A stretch of DNA of 64,000 nucleotides, taken from NCBI GenBank assembly GCA_015178975.1, contig WHVD01000001.1:3472001-3536000 (forward strand), given 5' to 3'. The stretch is from Hysterangium stoloniferum (taxonomy: Eukaryota > Basidiomycota > Agaricomycetes > Hysterangiales > Hysterangiaceae). Under the pieces are notes generated by a model. It did no database searches, was not told the origin of the DNA, and was given only the letters and a program-made list of their open reading frames with translations. This document shows positions 1-11,547 of the stretch, one piece after another. Position 1 is the first letter of the stretch, and each line of letters opens with the position of its first letter. The position numbers and the translations under genes were made by a program.

Positions 1-78
1 TAGCCGAGCTAGCTAGCTCTCCTAGATGACTCTAGACAATATAGACGGCATACTTACTAATCTTCCCACTTTCCTGAT
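1..78 (-). repeat. Terminal fragment of a dispersed element
   Basis: The reverse complement of these bases matches the left end of the 610-bp insertion at 32934-33543, including the outermost ATCARGAAAGTGGGAAGAT and the AGCTAGCTAGCTCGGCTA stretch. The match stops at base 78, the same terminus that the insertion boundary predicts. The rest of the element lies outside the window. Class unknown. Confidence 0.6.
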
Positions 79-841
79 GTATGTATAGAGCGACTTGCAA
101 TTTGCTAATATTTACTGAGCGGTAGATCTGGACCACGACAACATATGAACTTTATTAAAGGGGCACAATGTGGGTTGCGCGCCACAGTGGGTATGTATCC
201 ACGTCGAGCATCATGTGGGGCAACACCGAGGCTGTAGCTATATGACAGCTGTTTATGTCCCACGGAACATGGACCGATATTAGTTTAATATATATACACT
301 GAAAACATGAAAGCGTACTCTCAATATTAGCATAATAGATCCTGTAAGCCAACTGGCAGTATTACACCAATGCTCTCAGATGCGATATTATCAACCAGTC
401 ATCCGTATACTTTTCAATGAGCGTTAAAAGATAATTGACAAGTGGCAAAATACCTGCATCCAATGTGATTGTTGGTTATTATTATTAGTCCTGAACATGT
501 GCTCTTAGGTTCATCGCTTCCAGTACCTTAATTAAGCTCTCTCTCTCTTCTTTTTTGTGGAGCGATTGAGATGGATGGGGCTGGGACTGAGGAGCCGCTC
601 TTTGTTCTTAGATTCGTGACCGATCGAAAGCCACGACAAGCAGCGGCTATGTCGCAATATTGGAAGATCGTTAATCTTCTCTCAGCAAGAGACGCTGCGC
701 TGCGGTCATTGCAATTGATATTTTGCTACATGATTTCTCGGAAGTGTGGAGCCACCTTTGCTTTCTTTTTGGATCCACGCTTCCTTCTTAGCTTCACTGT
801 GGTCTGAAAACCATCCCTTACTCTCACATTGGCAACTGAGG
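79..841. other. Upstream region of gene 1
   Basis: I see no gene here. The stretch from about 205 resembles 3752-3990 upstream of gene 2 (shared ATCATGTGGGGC and GAAAGCGTACTCTCAATAT), so the promoters were duplicated with the genes. A CT-rich tract at 535-555 and the sequence just before base 842 probably belong to the 5' UTR. The open frame at 571-807 has no homologous frame upstream of the paralogs. Confidence 0.5.
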
Positions 842-2777
842 ATGCTGCTCAATTTCACTTTTCAAGGTGAATTTAGTCTAAAGTTTGATAATAGTAATCA
901 GTCTAGTTAGTCTAATTTCCCAATTATCAGAGGCCTCTCCCCTCATCGTGTACTCTGCGGGACAATGGACAGAAGGTTGGTATCTCATATCTCTTACCCT
1001 CATCATGGCAGGCGGGCACTGACATTAATTGTTCAGGCAGTCCAACCAACGACACCGCCATCGCAGTGTCGCGCTATGACGGTTCATTCCGTGTAACACA
1101 GATTAACGGCGCGACAGCAACTCTCAATTTCCTTGGTATGTCACTGATTGCTTTAGCTACTGCGGTTCTGTGTACAAAACCGTAACTGCTCACATTTATA
1201 GCAAGCGGCATATCACTATTTGGGTTGGTTGGTTCTACACATGAATCCTCTAGGTCTAATCATTGAACCGTCTAGTGCTCTCCGTGACAATCATGGCAAT
1301 TATACGGTTAACCTCGATCAGGATCCTCAGATCACAGCAAGTGGGTTCTCGACAGTCAATACATTTAAACAGCCCCTGTTTCAAGCCCCCAGTCTGGCGT
1401 ACACATACCACCAAGTGACAATTACCAATCTGATAGAGTCAACTGGTCCGTTTCTCGACCTTGACTTCGTGACAATCGAACGGCACATTGGCCAATTAAG
1501 GTGAGATTGACTTATAGCGGAAACATCGATACACTTATCTGTCGCTGAAGCGATCAAGCCTTTCAAGAAACATTGGACGACAATTCCTCTTCCATCACCT
1601 ATTCTCCACAGGGCTCTTGGTCACCCATATCCTCTACTTCTGCGATGCAAAACACACTCCATCAGACGACGGTCGCGCAAGCGCAAGTGACAATTCAATT
1701 TCAAGGTTGTTGTATTGTAAGTTTGGCTATATCCAGCCTCCCAAGTATATTACAATTACTACTAACGTTGGATGTAGGAAATGTATGGACACTATACAAA
1801 TGCCCGTTATACCGTCACTCTGGATAATGGATCCCCCGTCGCTTTCCAAGGCCCAGCCGTCGATCTAAACCTCCAGCAGCAACACCCGAAAACACTTCTA
1901 TATCTGATGGATGACTTGTCAGAAGATAGCCACAATGTCACGATCACCAACAGCGACTCCAACGCGGCCAGGCCATTTTACTTTGATTATGCTGTTGTGT
2001 GGACTACAAAAAAGTATGATTTATCTAATGGACTAGAATATGTTTCAACGTCACTACAGTTCAAATACAACTGGATCTGGCACTGGGACAGGTGGGAGCC
2101 GAACCCCCATCGCACCAATCGTAGGAGGAATTGTCGGAGGACTACTAGTTTTTGCTATACTTGCCACAGTTGCATTCTTAGTTATTCGACGTCGTCGGGG
2201 ACGGCGAGTTGGCGGTTCAAAACCCGAAACCCACCGCGAATACACACCTGTCCCCTATACTGTTCCGGCCTATGCATCACTGACCAACATCGCTGAAGGA
2301 CACACACAAACTGTACCTATCGAGTCATCAGCAGTTCCGACCGGCTCATATAATTCCAATCAAGCAACTTCCCGTTTTCCCACAAAGGGACAAACGACAA
2401 CAACTGGTACTTCTAGTTCCGAGAATCGCACCCCATTTGCCTCTACAGCAAATGTGCTTAGCTCAACAGCGTACTCGGAGTCTACCGCAAATGCCATGTC
2501 CTCGCATGCGCACACACGCTCCAGTCCTAGCACAGGTTCATCACATACGGCAAATGCTAGCACACTTTTCCCTATAGCACGATCATTACCTATGCCGTCG
2601 CTACCGCCATCGAAGAACCGTAGTCCATCCCGCTCGGGGGCTGGTCCTTCTGCACCGGCTATCCCTGAGGCGGCGAGAATTACCCATGAAGAAGATGCGG
2701 GTCCCGTTCTCGAAAATTCGAGCAGTCCAACTGCAGTTACATTACCTCCAGCATACAATCCAACATGGCATCAATAA
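842..2777 (+). CDS. Gene 1: single-pass membrane protein with two tandem beta-domains (511 aa)
   Basis: Exons are 842-866, 931-975, 1037-1135, 1202-1223, 1276-1500, 1551-1716, 1778-2013 and 2060-2777; they total 1536 nt and give 511 aa. Introns are 46-66 nt with GT-AG ends. The start is the ATG conserved in all six paralogs (M-L-x-N-x-T-F-Q). Domain 1 (about residues 1-139) begins EASPLIVYSAGQW and contains YDGSF and LFG-ALRDNHGNYTV. Domain 2 (about 139-272) repeats the layout with ITYSPQGSWSP, FQGCCI and EMYGHYTNARYTVTLD. A Gly/Ser/Thr linker leads to a helix at about 290-315 (APIVGGIVGGLL) and an Arg cluster, so the N-terminus is probably extracellular and the tail cytosolic. The tail is Ser/Thr/Pro rich and ends LPPAYNPTWHQ with a PPxY motif. 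No signal peptide is visible. The layout matches uncharacterised Agaricomycete membrane proteins with VDDxSPLI-xYSG-W repeats. Ligand binding by the repeats is inference. Confidence 0.85.
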
Positions 2778-3648
2778 ATTGGTTTTGATCGGGACAGCTT
2801 TCGGAGGAAGTCCCCCCTTTCTAGGATGCCCTTGGACGTTGTGGATCATCCCGGGATTGAGGTGTTAGATTTTCGGGTAAAGCGAGCAGTCGGAGTCGTA
2901 TAGTGACTGGGGTCATTATTGCCCACGTTCATTACCGCTCTTGTTTTGAGTATATAATCCTGTAGTTATGCATGAGACCCCCATGCCTTTATAACCAACA
3001 ATATCACTCAGACAGTATTGCACTCGTCCTCTATAGGTCTGGTCATATTTTCACCGAAAAGTTAACATGAGGTACTTCCTCCCAGAGCTTAGAGTCATTT
3101 TACTGATAGGCATCAGGAGGATCGACAAAGTCAGGGAATTAATTAAAGTGTTCATTAACAGACATAAAGTATTATTTGACTTGACGGTTTAGCCTGGTTT
3201 CCTGTATCATGCTTATCATATAATTGAGAGGTTTAGAGACATCATACATGTGTATGAGACAGTATACCATCCTATTGCTGATACCTACTTAGGTACCCTG
3301 GCTACATTATTTAAGTAACCTAAGCTGGTATCCTAGCTACTCTACTACTGGCTTATGCCATCTACCTAGAGTCTTAGACCCTGTGAGCCAGTAAGTTGCC
3401 CACATCTGAGACTGCCATGGCACTTGCCAATATTGCTGGCTGCTGGTAGCTTCCGTATTTGCCGTGTGTATCTGGAAAAAAATTATTATTATTGCACCAA
3501 GGAGAGATTGAGCTCCCAGCCTCAGAGGAGCCTAATCAGCAAGCAAGGAAGCAGGCACAATTACACGACAAGAGCTTGATGGGAGGGTACCAACCTACAG
3601 CCTATGGGGTTTCCAACAACACATAAAGGGGACTGTAAAACATACAGT

Positions 3649-3708
3649 CGACTCTCATAACCCATACCTCCGGGAGTCTACAGAGGGTATGGGTTAAGAG
3701 AGTCGATC
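3649..3708. repeat. Fold-back with pogo/Fot1-like ends
   Basis: CAGTCGACTCTCATAACCC and a downstream inverted partner (GGGTATGGGTTAAGAGAGTC) form an imperfect stem of about 20 bp around a 13-nt loop. CAGTCGACTCTC resembles pogo/Fot1-type inverted termini, so this may be a tiny deletion derivative of such an element; the right end is degraded. Confidence 0.4.
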
Positions 3709-4002
3709 GGATACAGATTGTATGCTATGGTATTGGACATTATCCCCATTAATCATCATGTGGGGCCGATGCCGAGGCTATGTCCCACGGATCATGGGCC
3801 AATGTAATAGTATGTATCTGAAAATAATCACGAAAGCGTACTCTCAATATCAAATTAATAGATAAACCAAGTGATATAAAGCATTACAGCAATGCCCTCA
3901 GAAAAAAATGTCAACCAGTCATTCGTATAAGATTGTTGACATGCGGAAAAATCACAACGCATCAATGATGGTTGGCTATTATTACTAGGAGGTGGACAGT
4001 TT

Positions 4003-4160
4003 GATTTTTTTTTTTTTTGTTATATTTGTATCCCGCTTCAAGCAACAATGGCTAACTGCGGCTAGGGGGTGGAAAGGCCCCCAGCAAACCTATGCTACGG
4101 TGGTAAGAAGTTCCGAGTGAGCTACGTGTGGACAGGTTGATTATCAATTGAGTCACGGCG
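4003..4160 (-). repeat. Poly(A)-tailed retroposon-like insertion (minus strand)
   Basis: A run of 14 T opens a stretch that has no counterpart upstream of gene 1. It is followed by TATTTGTATCCCGC, similar to the CATTTGTATACCGC that follows the TTA repeat in the insertion at 11177. This is consistent with a reversed SINE or LINE tail. The right boundary is approximate. Confidence 0.35.
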
Positions 4161-4358
4161 AGCTGTGGCTGTGCAACATTGGGAGATAGTTACGCCAAAA
4201 TGCTGCTTTTCGGTAAACAATGGGCGCTGCGCAATGTCACCAATTGAGTGTTTGCTACATGACTTCTCGGAAGTGACAATCTAATTTTGCTTCCTTCTTG
4301 CCTTCACTAGAGGTGGAGGCCTAAAAACCGTTCCTTGCTCTCACATTGGCAATTGAGG

Positions 4359-6332
4359 ATGTTATTCAATTTTACTTTTCAGGGTGAATATTATCGGGGG
4401 TTCGATGATGGCAATTAATCTGATTCTCCGAATTATAGAGGCCTCTCCCCTCATCGTGTACTCCTCGGGACAATGGACAGAAGGTTAGTATGACATATCT
4501 TCTACCATCGTCATGGGGGCGGGCGCTGACATTAATCATACAGGCAGTCCAAGCAACGACACCTTTACCGCAAACTATGACGGCTCATTTCGTGTGACTC
4601 AGATTGATGGCGCGACAGCAACTCTCAATTTTCTTGGTATGTCACTGATTGCTTTAGTTACTGTCATTCTGTATACAAACCCGTAACTGCTTGTATCTAT
4701 AGCGAGTGGTATATCGCTATTTGGGTTGGTTCTTTTTACACACGAATCCTCCAGGTCTGTCTAATCATTGGATCGCCTAGTGCTCTCCGTGACAATCATG
4801 GCAATTATACGGTTAACCTCGATCAGGACCCTCAGTTCACAGCAAATGGTTTCTCCAGAGTCAATACATTTAAACAGCCCCTGTTTCAAGCCGCCAGTCT
4901 GGCGTACATATACCATCAAGTGACAATTACCAATCTGGTAGAGCCAACTGGCCCATATTTTGACCTTGACTTTGTGACAATCGAACGCCGCATTGGCCTA
5001 CCAAAGTGAGATTGACTCTTATAGTGGAAACGATACACTTACCCGTAGATGAAGCGATCAGGCTTTTCAGGAAACATTGGATGATGATTCCTCCTCCTCC
5101 ATCACTTATTCTCCACAGGGCTCTTGGTCACCCATATCCTCTACTTCTGCGATGCAAAATACCCTCCATCAGACGACGGTCGCGCAAGCGCAAGTGACAA
5201 TTCAATTTCAAGGTTGTTGTATTGTAAGTTTGCTTATACGCAGCCTCCCAGATATATTACAATCAGTACTAACTTTAGGTGTAGGAGTTGTATGGACACT
5301 ATACAAATGCGCGTTATACCGTCACTCTGGATAAACGAGCTCCCCTTACCTTCCAAGGCCCAGCGGTCGACCTGACACCTCAACAGCAACACCCGAAAAC
5401 ACTTTTATATCTGATGGATGGGTTGTCGGAAGATAGCCACAATGTCACGATCACCAACAGCGACTCCAACGCGGCCAGGCCATTTTACTTTGATTATGCT
5501 GTCGTGTGGACTACAAAAAAGTATGGTTTATCCAATGGACTAGAATATGTTTTAATGTCACTGCAGTTTTACAAATACAACTGGTTCTGGCACCGGGGGA
5601 AGTGGAAATTCCACTGGGACAGGGGGAAGCGGAGATCCCACTGGGACAGGTGGGAGCGAAACTCCCATCGCACCAATCGTAGGAGGAATTGTCGGAGGAC
5701 TACTGGTTTTGGCTATACTTGCCACAGTTGTATTCTTTATTCGACGCCGTCGACGCAATCGAGCTGACGGTTCAAAAAAACCTGAAATCGTCCCTGAACA
5801 CACACCTGTCCCTTACATTGTTCCAACTCATGCACCACTGCCCAACGCCACCGAAGGACCGACTCAAAATGTACGTACCGACTCATCAATGATCCGGACT
5901 GGCTACCGTTTTCCCGCAAAGGGACGAATGACAGCAACTAATGTTTCCAGTTCCGACAATCGTGGCACACTTGCCCCCACAACAGATGCGCTTAGCCCTA
6001 CCGCGGACGCGGAGTCTACCACAAATGCCACGACTTCGCATGCGCACACACTCTCCAGTTCTAGCACGGGCTTGTCACATATGACAAGTACTAGCACACT
6101 TCCCCCAATAGCACGATCGTTACCTTCACCGCCGCCACTCTCATCAAGAAACCGTAGGCCATCTCACCCACAGGAGGTTGGTCCTTCTTCTGTACCGGCT
6201 ATCCCTGAGTCGGCGAGAACTGTCCACGAAGAAGATGCAGGTATCGTTCTTGAAAATTCCGAAGGTCCAACTGCAGTTTCATTGCCTCCAGCATATAATC
6301 CGGCATGGCACCAGGAGGAAAGAAGAACTTAG
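4359..6332 (+). CDS. Gene 2: paralog of gene 1 (526 aa)
   Basis: Exons are 4359-4383, 4439-4483, 4544-4636, 4703-4724, 4781-5005, 5055-5223, 5285-5520 and 5567-6332 (1581 nt). Domain 1 lacks two codons in exon 3 relative to gene 1, and domain 2 has one extra Ser. The linker carries three imperfect copies of a Thr-Gly-rich motif (about residues 272-305). The helix lies near 306-330, then RRRRRNR. The tail has EHTPVPYIVP just after the membrane and ends SLPPAYNPAWHQ plus five extra residues EERRT, placing the PPxY at about 512-515. This is the tandem duplicate of gene 1; both flanks are shared. Function is not known beyond the family inference. Confidence 0.85.
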
Positions 6333-7409
6333 GCCAATAATTGAAGTATTCGTTGATAGACATTATGTACTGTTATTTGACTTGACGGTGATTTAGCTCT
6401 GTTTCTTGTATAATGGCAATCATATAGTTGAGGGGTTTAGAGGTGTATGAGATCAGAGTACAATGTCAGATTTCAACTTCTTCACTACTTATATCTACGG
6501 GCCAAGATACTGACGTCTCTTATAGCCCAATTATCGTCATGGTGACCAACTCAGTACCCTGGCCTTCCGATCCATTTTTTCCAAAGACAGCTCTACTAGA
6601 CATAGCACGGAAGAAGTTTACTATGTTACTATGGCAACCGAGAGTGATCAGCTCCACAAAAGATGATTATCAGAATCTGGCATCAATCAGGACCCCTGGT
6701 ACTACATTGAAAAGTATTCAATAAATTAAAACTAAATTATTTATCCCTATTGATAAGTATACTTGACACATAATAGCTTGGAACAAAAGTAACTAAATTC
6801 AGCCTAGAATTGTCAGAACTGGTTAGATCCATACACATGTCTATTTTCCCTTGATCTTGGTTGTTCTACCACTATTGCTTTCATGAAAAGGAGAGCCTGA
6901 GGGGGATGGTACTATCAAGGCTAGGAACTGTTGTATGATACAGTTTCACCGTTTCTTCACCCCCAGCTTTCATGATTCATTCACTGCAACCCAGAATCCG
7001 CTCCTGTTGTTGCCTTGAATATGAGATAAAGGCATTGTAGGTCACATATTGCCGGCCTCAGGATTTTATAACGAACGACTCCTTGACTTGCATCACAATC
7101 GTTCGTCGTCGACTTGTCGCTGACCGACATTGATGGTCACTGTAATTGCCTGTTGTCGGGATATGTCATATATATATCATCTCTTAAGATATTTTCACAT
7201 ACTGTATTTTAGGGAAATGAATTATATCCCGTTGTTGCATGAAAGTTAGGGTGCATATAGCACATAAAGTGTTCACAAGCAACTTGCAAATTGTTCCCGC
7301 ACCCCGTAGTGTGGTAGTTTGATGGCTTGATCAACAAGTGAACGTGTATCCACAGGGAACTGGCACAGCTGAGCCGGATGTCCTTGACATTGAAAATCAT
7401 TTGGCTAGC
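6333..7409. other. Intergenic, no gene seen
   Basis: The first 120 nt are the duplicated 3' flank shared with gene 1. The rest is AT-rich and shows no domain, tRNA or element terminus that I can support. The open frames at 6428-6724 and 7209-7418 have no recognisable product. Confidence 0.4.
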
Positions 7410-8187
7410 AAAAATCACAAAGAAGACAGCATCATTGACAGAGTATCTGACAATCCATCACCCGTGTTCACAAGTATGAATGGATTAGATTGGTGGTGAT
7501 GGTTATAACTAGTGTTTTTTCCTTATATTCCCTATGCATCATTTCGTTGTCGCTGACTGGTACCGATATGAATTATTGCTCTCAATATCTATGAGTATTC
7601 ACGAGATGTGTGTGTGGTACTCCATAATTGTTATTTCCATCTTTTCCTTGATTCAAATAAGCAAAAAAAGTTTATATTTGTGCTCCTGGATCGATGATTA
7701 CATAATAAAAAGTTGTAGATCTAGAAGTACAGACATGATTGGCTCCAAGTTGACAAGATTTGCCATATCATAACGAACATTAAATGCCGACCAAACTCGG
7801 TTGGTCATTGTCGGCAATGACTGACACGGCCGTCGCCGGCGACCAACCGTAGATGTCGTTCACTGTCGGGTAGCAGACTTTCTAGGTCGAGTGTATTACT
7901 CAAGTATTACTGCAAATTCGGCAGAATTATGCGCAGAAGCTTGGCAGAAGCTTGGCAGAAGCTTAGGCCCAGAACAATAAAGAATATTAGCCTGAGCTAC
8001 ACATATGGCCCAATGGGGCTAACTTATAATTGAACCAGTGTAACAGGTGCAGAAACCATCATCATCGCGGATCGCCGGCTAACATGGTTCGATTAGTCTA
8101 TACAGAAAGGAAAACGCGATGCGCTGATGTGTTGTCGATCTCAATTCCCAAATTACCAACTAAATAGCGCTGTCGGATATATTACAT

Positions 8188-8208
8188 ATGAGCTTCCAGT
8201 TCCCATAG
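8188..8208 (+). promoter_or_regulatory. Candidate upstream ORF of gene 3 (6 codons)
   Basis: ATG AGC TTC CAG TTC CCA TAG lies 82 nt before the main ATG. The duplicate gene 5 keeps the same length and position (MSFEFP, TAA). Whether it is within the mRNA is unknown. Confidence 0.3.
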
Positions 8209-8289
8209 CATTGGACTGACTATCAATCTTCTCTTCTTCTTGCCCACTTGAGGTGGCAACTCCATTCTTTACATATTTTATCGACTGTG

Positions 8290-10282
8290 GATGCTGGTTA
8301 ATATCACATTCCAAGGTGGGCGGGGTTGGCGTTAACTACAACTTGAGATTACTTAACTCAGTGCTAGACGCATCTCCCCTCATCAACTATTCGTCAGGAT
8401 GGCTGGTAGGTATGTCGCATGTCCTAACAGTTATCATGTTGTCTAAGTTCTGATAATGATGACAGGGGGCGATCCAAAGCTGGATCCCTCCGCACCACAG
8501 TATGATGGTTCATTCACACCAACTCCAAATAGCGGAGCTCAAGCCACAATAAATTTTGTAGGTGAGTGACGTCTCTGTCCTCCTCTTTACAGAACTAAAC
8601 ACTATCCTGTGACTCCAGGGAATAGCGTGTCACTTTTTGGGTCAGATTCGAGTCTTCATTCGGTCAAGCTATTTGAGTTTAATCAATGTAGAGTTTAGTG
8701 CTCTCCGTGACAATCATGGAAATTATACAGTCAAGCTCGATCAGAACGCTTTATTCACAGCGAGTGGCTTCGCACAAGTCAATACATTTCAAAAACCTCT
8801 CTTTGTAGCCTCTGGCCTGGAATACACCTCACACCAACTGACAATCACTAACGTGCCAGTGTCAACAAACGACACATGGTTAGATCTGGACTTTGTCACC
8901 GTTGAACGACAAATTGGCGACCCTAGGTAAGGATGGCTGATGCGTGGGACCAGTAATCATAAGTCTTACGCGTGCCGCCAGCGAGCAAGCTTTTCAAGTA
9001 ACATTGGATGACTCGGATGCTTCTTCCTCCATAATTTACACTCCGGGCTCGTGGTCCCCAATATCCGCTACATCTGCCTTCCAAGCCACACTTCATCAGA
9101 CAACAGTAGCCCAAGCTCAAGTCACAATTTTATTCCAAGGGTGCTGTATTGTACGTGGGACCATACACAGCTCTACTCCATAATGCACTTAGCACTAACA
9201 TGGATGTAGGAACTCTACGGGCATTATGCGAATGCACAGTACACTGTCACTCTAGATAATAAAGCGCCCGTCCCTTTCCAGGGACTTGACTTCGATTTAA
9301 CGCCTCAACAACAACGTCCGCAGACGCTTCTATATCTAATGGATGGGCTCTCCGAAGATAGTCACAATGTTACGCTCACTAACATCAATGCAAACTCCAA
9401 CAGACCATTTTTCTTCGACTTTGCTAGGGTTCGCAGCACAAAAAAGTACGCCTTATCTAATCCAACGGATATAATGTATTTAAACATTATTACAGTTTTT
9501 CAAATACAACTGGTCCCGTTACTGGGGGAGGCGGAAATACGACTACGACGCCATCGACAATGGGTAAAGCCGCTACCCCCATCGCACCAATCGTAGGAGG
9601 AATTGTTGGAGGACTACTGGTTTTGGCCATACTCGCCACAGTCGCATTCTTCGTTGTTAGACGCCGTCGACGACGACCAGCAGACATTTCGAGGCCTGAA
9701 AGCCCCTCTGAATACCTACCTCAGCCATATTTTGTAACCACGCAAGTGCCAATGAACGGGGGGGAAGAGCACATGCAATATCCACCTTCTCATCCCGGTG
9801 CGCACACACAAGATATGACTTCCCTTCCACAGGGACTTTCCGCCACTCAATTTGTCCCCGATCGAAAAAGACTTCCATTACCTCTATCGTCAACGGCATC
9901 GGCATCGGACCTGGCCGGTTCCAGGACCCACCACACAACTGTCATACCTGAGGATGGATTACAAACAGCGGCGCTTGGTGTAAATGTTGCGGGATCGCAT
10001 ACCCACACACTCTCTAACACCTCTCAGTCCACCACGATCTTGTCACATACTACCGGACAAAGTGGACGTTCCACAACAGTATCATCATCACCAGCCATCC
10101 CCCCACCAAGGGACCGCACCCCATCTTTGCCTCACTCAGAAAATGGTGATTCCTTTTCCCGAATGGTTGTTCAACCAGCGATGAGGACTATCCCGGAGGC
10201 AGATGCGGGTGTTACTGTCAGTGGGTCCGACATTTCACCTTCAACCACACTACCTCCAGCATATAGTCACGAGTATCGTTGA
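8290..10282 (+). CDS. Gene 3: paralog of gene 1 (534 aa)
   Basis: Exons are 8290-8314, 8368-8409, 8466-8561, 8619-8640, 8699-8926, 8982-9150, 9210-9445 and 9496-10282 (1605 nt). Domain 1 has DASPLINYSSGW and ALRDNHGNYTVKLD; domain 2 has IIYTPGSWSPIS, FQGCCI and ELYGHYANAQYTVTLD. The Thr-rich linker spans about 273-301 and the helix about 302-327, followed by RRRRRR. SEYLPQPYFV sits just after the Arg cluster, matching the PYxV element of the other paralogs. The tail ends TLPPAYSHEYR. It is nearly the same as gene 5, with identical exon lengths throughout, so the two are a recent duplicate pair. Confidence 0.85.
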
Positions 10283-11547
10283 GATGACTGATGGAGGTGA
10301 ATTTATATACCTTCTCGTCTTATATATTTTCAAACTGTATGTATGTGTGATATTTGTGCTTTATGTGTAGCAATAGCCATACGTTATCAAAGTTAGAGAA
10401 TCCGCAGATCATGACAGCGGCTACCTGAAGTTTTATGCTGAAGTTTTTCCTGCGTTTCCTCGTTGTCGGGGTGCATGGATGGATCTTGGGCGGATGCAAG
10501 GTTAGTTTGGTATGGGGTTTGATGGAGGAAAGCAAACGGAAGTACCCCGGATTTAATCTGTCCCCTTGTTTTCTTCAGAATAAGAGTAAATCTAACGGAT
10601 ATGCATATAATAGAAGGATGTAAAAATTACGAGGATATATCGATAGTGGTGCGATGATCTGGAGTGGTATGTCTGGATGTACTCGTCCGAGTCGTTTGCA
10701 CGCACCATTAAGTTATTTCTGAATTATATAAGTAATCAACATGAAATTATACTACGTCATTTAGGAGATTACCATTATTAAGTTCAATTATATACACTCC
10801 CAGTTACATTTGGTTAACTGTGTCTCTTTTTAACCGTTACATTTTATAGTGTCGCATTGTGAATAACTTTGCCTCGACACTAGGCTACTTTCCACATGAA
10901 TATATATAGTTAGTAGTTTATATACTTGAGCCCTGTGTTTTTATAGCATCAATTGCTCGATGGCAAGAGTTTGATTCCCTTGATGTATCATGATTGAAAT
11001 GGATGTTCCGCAATCATCGCATTATTCCCTTCATGTTCCAGAGGGCAGTACACCGAGGCCCGTTTCCTTAATTTATATAATCAATTTAGCACAGCGGCCC
11101 CCTTTTTTGATTCTATCACGGAATGTTCTGTTCTGTTCCTTGAATAGTTCCCCATAAACGGTCACTTGAGTTAGCTTTATTATTATTATTATTTAATACA
11201 TTTGTATACCGCATCACATAACGTAGATACATAGCGGTTGGGAGCAGGTACCCTAATGGTAGGTGGATAGGTATGTAGGTACTGGGGCGAGTAGGTGTGG
11301 GTATGTGGGTCACTTGAGTTAGCTCATACATTAGCGGCACCTCAAATCATTTGACACCTTTTGGCCTTAATCGCCTGTGTTTCTGTTAACCAACATCATG
11401 ATCTCGGATATCAGTCAGATGCCGGCAACATCGCCCTCAAATATTACATGTGGTGAGGTTGTCCTCAATGACATCGTCTTTTTCTTGCTCCCTTGAAGTG
11501 GCACTGGTACTGGAACACCATTCTTACCAATATCTCAGCGACCGTGA
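10283..11547. other. Spacer between genes 3 and 4
   Basis: Mostly alignable to 35780-37077 in copy B. No gene seen. It contains the SINE-like insertion at 11177-11307. Confidence 0.5.
11177..11307 (-). mobile_element. 131-bp SINE-like insertion with 17-bp target duplication
   Basis: The insertion is flanked by perfect direct repeats GGTCACTTGAGTTAGCT at 11160-11176 and 11308-11324. Copy B (around 36350) has a single near-copy of this site and no insertion. The insert starts with a TTA repeat, i.e. a simple-repeat 3' tail if read on the minus strand. A long variable target duplication plus tail suggests LINE-mediated retroposition. CGGTTGGGAGC inside it also occurs in the 610-bp element near 33459. 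Confidence 0.6.

Larger units (their letters stand above)
2778..4358. other. Intergenic region between genes 1 and 2
   Basis: I find no gene. Bases 3138-3240 match 6336-6450 downstream of gene 2, marking the 3' flank of the tandem duplication unit; about 350 nt (2778-3130) lack a counterpart there. A fold-back (3649-3708) and a poly-T-headed insertion (about 4003-4160) are listed separately. Bases 3752-3995 and 4160-4358 are the duplicated promoter of gene 2. Confidence 0.5.

Noticed and set aside
571-807. A 78-aa frame upstream of gene 1
   Set aside because: The aligned upstream DNA of gene 2 has a stop early in this frame; more likely 5' UTR or promoter.
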